Assembly (NCBI GenBank): GCA_014650475.1
Contig: BMVA01000009.1
Location: 62,001 to 126,000, forward strand
Source: Streptomyces albogriseolus
GTDB lineage: Bacteria; Actinomycetota; Actinomycetes; Streptomycetales; Streptomycetaceae
DNA: 64,000 nt
Direction: 5' to 3'
A model generated the notes under the pieces. That model was not told the DNA's origin and ran no database searches. It saw nothing but the letters and a program-made list of their open reading frames with translations. Every line of letters begins with the position of its first letter. Position 1 is the first letter of the stretch. The position numbers were made by a program, and so were the translations under genes. Shown here piece after piece: positions 61,712 through 64,000 of the stretch.

Positions 61712-63196
61712 GTGAGTGACACCCCATTCGGATTCGGCCTTCCGCCGGAGGAGCCGGACGACGGCGACGAAGGCAAGAAGAAGGACCCGCAGGGCGGCGG
61801 TGGTCAGGGCCCGGCCAACCCGTTCGGCTTCGGCACGCCCGGGGCGGGCGGCTTTGGCGGCTCCGGCGCGGACAATCCGTTCGCCGCGATGTTCGGGTCG
61901 ATGAACCCGGGCGATCTGGGCGCCGCGTTCCAGCAGCTCGGCCAGATGCTCTCCTACGAGGGCGGGCCGGTGAACTGGGACATGGCCAAGCAGATCGCGC
62001 GCCAGACGGTCGCCCAGGGAACCGCGCAGGGCTCCAAGGACGCCAGTGTCGGCCCCGCCGAGCGCAGGGCCGTGGAGGACGCCGTCCGGCTGGCCGACCT
62101 GTGGCTGGACGACGCCACCTCCCTGCCGTCCGGTGCGAACTCCGCGCTGGCCTGGAGCCGCGCGGAGTGGGTCGAGGCGACGCTGCCCGCGTGGCGGGAG
62201 CTGGTCGACCCGGTCGCCGAGCGCGTCGGGAACGCGATGGGCGACGTCCTGCCGGAGGAGATGCAGGCCATGGCCGGCCCGCTGATCGGCATGATGCGCT
62301 CCATGGGCGGCGCCATGTTCGGGACGCAGATCGGCCAGGCCGTCGGCGTGCTCGCCGGCGAGGTCGTCGGCTCGTCCGACATCGGCCTGCCGCTGGGCCC
62401 GGCCGGCAAGGCCGCGCTGCTGCCGCTGAACATCGAGAACTTCGGCAAGGACCTGGGCGTCCCGCAGGAGGAGGTGCGGCTGTACCTGGCCCTGCGCGAG
62501 GCCGCCCACCAGCGCCTCTTCGCGCACGTCCCGTGGCTGCGGTCGCATCTGTTCGGCGCGGTCGACGGCTACGCCCGCGGCATCAAGGTCGACACCGGCA
62601 AGCTGGAGGACGTGGTCGGCCAGTTCGACCCGCAGAACCCGGAGCAGCTGCAGGAGGCGCTTCAGCAGGGCATGTTCCAGCCCGAGGACACGCCCGAGCA
62701 GAAGGCGGCCCTGGCCCGTCTGGAGACGGCGCTGGCGCTCGTCGAGGGCTGGGTGGACGCGGTCGTGCACGCGGCGGCCAAGCCGCGGCTGTCGTCGGCG
62801 GACGCCCTGCGGGAGACGCTGCGCCGCCGCCGCGCCTCGGGCGGTCCGGCCGAGCAGACGTTCGCCACGCTGATCGGTCTGGAGCTGCGTCCGCGTCGGC
62901 TGCGCGACGCCTCGCGCCTGTGGGCCTCGCTCACCGACGCGCGCGGGGTGGACGGCCGGGACGCGCTGTGGGCGCACCCGGACATGCTGCCGACGGCCAC
63001 CGACCTGGACGACCCGGACGGCTTCGTGCACCGGGAGCAGATCGACTTCTCCGAGCTGGACAAGATGCTCGGCGAGGCCGCCGACAAGCCCGACCTGCGC
63101 AAGAAGGACGGCGGGGACGCCAAGGACACCAAGGACGCGGACGCCGCCGACGAGGACGGCAAGGGCGACGAGAGCAAGGGCGACGGCGGCGAGTGA
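61712..63196 (+). CDS. Zincin-like metalloprotease family protein (DUF2342)
   Basis: A 494-residue protein of the zincin_2/DUF2342 family, common in actinobacteria and often annotated as a hydrolase. The core has VYLALREAAHQRLF-like sequence (as RLYLALREAAHQRLFAHVPW) and HLFGAVDGYARGI. The N-terminal 60 residues are Gly/Pro/Phe-rich with FGFG repeats, and the C-terminal 35 are Lys/Asp-rich. GTG 61712 follows GAGGAAA. Substrate and peptidase activity are unproven. It overlaps the Nudix gene by GTGA. Confidence 0.88.
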   Translation: MSDTPFGFGLPPEEPDDGDEGKKKDPQGGGGQGPANPFGFGTPGAGGFGGSGADNPFAAMFGSMNPGDLGAAFQQLGQMLSYEGGPVNWDMAKQIARQTVAQGTAQGSKDASVGPAERRAVEDAVRLADLWLDDATSLPSGANSALAWSRAEWVEATLPAWRELVDPVAERVGNAMGDVLPEEMQAMAGPLIGMMRSMGGAMFGTQIGQAVGVLAGEVVGSSDIGLPLGPAGKAALLPLNIENFGKDLGVPQEEVRLYLALREAAHQRLFAHVPWLRSHLFGAVDGYARGIKVDTGKLEDVVGQFDPQNPEQLQEALQQGMFQPEDTPEQKAALARLETALALVEGWVDAVVHAAAKPRLSSADALRETLRRRRASGGPAEQTFATLIGLELRPRRLRDASRLWASLTDARGVDGRDALWAHPDMLPTATDLDDPDGFVHREQIDFSELDKMLGEAADKPDLRKKDGGDAKDTKDADAADEDGKGDESKGDGGE

Positions 63197-63720
63197 GCCT
63201 GCACGACGACGCGGTGCTGGTCCTCAAGGCGTACGAGGACCAGCCCGAGCTGAGGGACGCGTATCTGGGGCATCTGGCCGCGCATCCGGACGGTCTGTGG
63301 AAGGCGTGCGGGGCCGGTCATCTCACGGCGAGCGCGCTGGTGGTGGACCCCGAGCGGGGCCGGGTGCTGCTGACCCTGCACCGAAAGCTGCGGATGTGGC
63401 TCCAGATGGGCGGCCACTGCGAGCCGGGCGACGCCACGCTGGCCTCGGCCGCGCTGCGGGAGGCGACCGAGGAGTCCGGCGTCGCGGGTCTGACGCTGCT
63501 CCCGGGCGGTCCCGTGCGGCTGGACCGGCACCCCATCCCGCCGCCCTGCCACTGCCACTTCGACGTGCAGTACGCGGCCCTGGCCACGCCGGACGCCGTG
63601 CACACGGTCAGCGACGAGTCCCTGGACGTGCGCTGGTTCCCGTACGCCGAGGTGCCGGAGGTGGCGGACGACTCGGTCGTACAGCTGCTCGACGCCACGC
63701 GCGCGAGGCTCGAAGCCTAG
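63193..63720 (+). CDS. Nudix hydrolase
   Basis: A 175-residue Nudix-fold pyrophosphohydrolase. The Nudix box is readable as GGHCEPGD, then AALREATEESGV, one residue longer than the standard spacing. PPCHCHFDVQYAALA upstream of the C-terminal helix may bind metal or substrate. The GTG start overlaps the upstream zincin gene stop, implying coupled translation. Confidence 0.92.
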   Translation: MSLHDDAVLVLKAYEDQPELRDAYLGHLAAHPDGLWKACGAGHLTASALVVDPERGRVLLTLHRKLRMWLQMGGHCEPGDATLASAALREATEESGVAGLTLLPGGPVRLDRHPIPPPCHCHFDVQYAALATPDAVHTVSDESLDVRWFPYAEVPEVADDSVVQLLDATRARLEA

Positions 63721-63768
63721 ACATGAAGAGGGGCCGCGCCTTCCGGAAGGCGCGGCCCCTCTTCATGT
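63721..63768. terminator. Perfect 48-bp palindromic bidirectional terminator
   Basis: Arms of 24 bp (63721-63744, 63745-63768; arm begins ACATGAAGAGGGGCCGCGCC) meet without a spacer between the convergent Nudix and AIM24-like genes. Confidence 0.88.
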
Positions 63769-63777
63769 CCGGAATGG

Positions 63778-64000
63778 TCAGCTCCAGACGTTGCCCTGGT
63801 TCTGGCCGCGGGCGCCCTGCTGGCCCATGCCGTACTGCGCGGCGAGGCCGGAGCCGATCTGGGCGTTCTGCGGCGGCAGCAGTTCACTCGGCTGGACCAA
63901 CGCGAAGCCGTTGCCCATGAAGCTGAGCTCCCAGCCCTCGCCGGTGTTGCCGCGGCGCCGCCACACCCCGGAGGAGTGCGTCTGGGCCTGCATTTGCACC
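63778..64000 (-). CDS. AIM24-like protein, C-terminal fragment (cut by window edge)
   Basis: The last ~74 residues of a protein whose 5' part lies beyond the window. The end VWRRRGNTGEGWELSFMGNG, then FALVQPSELLPPQN, is typical of the AIM24/TIGR00266-like beta-barrel family found in Streptomyces. The tail is Gly/Gln-rich (GMGQQGARGQNQGNVW). Function in bacteria is unknown. Confidence 0.8.
   Translation of the reverse strand, partial: VQMQAQTHSSGVWRRRGNTGEGWELSFMGNGFALVQPSELLPPQNAQIGSGLAAQYGMGQQGARGQNQGNVWS

Overview
The window is high-GC DNA with strongly coupled genes, GTG starts, WhiB-like, SigR/RsrA, DasR, NrdS and epi-isozizaene synthase genes. It is Streptomyces chromosome, syntenic (from memory, not by alignment) with the S. 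coelicolor SCO5250-SCO5190 neighbourhood, read in descending order.

Left part (1-18.4 kb): the N-terminal half of a cytochrome c oxidase subunit I gene and an acetyltransferase. These are followed by a family 2B encapsulin (EshB-type shell with a cyclic-nucleotide-binding insert) and its polyprenyl diphosphate synthase cargo. Next come an amidase, a PLP deaminase/desulfhydrase, a CPA1 antiporter with a divergent UBP zinc finger, the ushX-sigH stress operon, a lipid kinase, wblE and a PdtaS-like kinase. The N-acetylglucosamine genes nagB and dasR follow with three DasR (dre) boxes, then a DUF3311/sodium:solute symporter pair.

Middle (18.4-39.3 kb): a cobalamin riboswitch drives nrdA-nrdB, with nrdS nearby. 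The albaflavenone operon (epi-isozizaene synthase plus CYP170) overlaps by ATGA. Then come peptide deformylase, a TPR protein, two coupled HD-domain membrane proteins, and the thiol-stress pair sigR-rsrA with a SigR-type autoregulatory promoter and an N-terminally extended isoform. An SRAP peptidase, an HEGGH membrane protein, aroA, rsgA, an SMR transporter, a TetR regulator and hisN complete this section.

Element (39,264-49,467): a roughly 10.2 kb integrated element lies between 14-bp repeats. The left repeat is the 3' end of hisN. It carries a tyrosine integrase, an excisionase-like HTH protein, and an ATGA-coupled operon (sigma-70-like/winged-helix protein, HNH nuclease, P-loop helicase-like ATPase). 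It also carries a divergent GntR regulator plus P-loop kinase, a VanZ-like membrane protein and a small secreted protein. No FtsK/TraB translocase or recognised Rep gene is visible. Thirteen copies of the 9-mer GCGGACGCT form two noncoding iteron-like clusters. This element is the best candidate for an undescribed system in the window.

Right part (49.6-64 kb): a CBS-domain protein, catalase with a divergent Fur/PerR-type repressor, two identical initiator tRNA genes flanking a Sel1-repeat protein, and a UPF0182 membrane protein. After these come a PPA1309-like protein, a PDZ-Lon-like protease, MoaE, an epimerase-like membrane-anchored protein, a zincin-like protein, a Nudix hydrolase and the C-terminal part of an AIM24-like protein.
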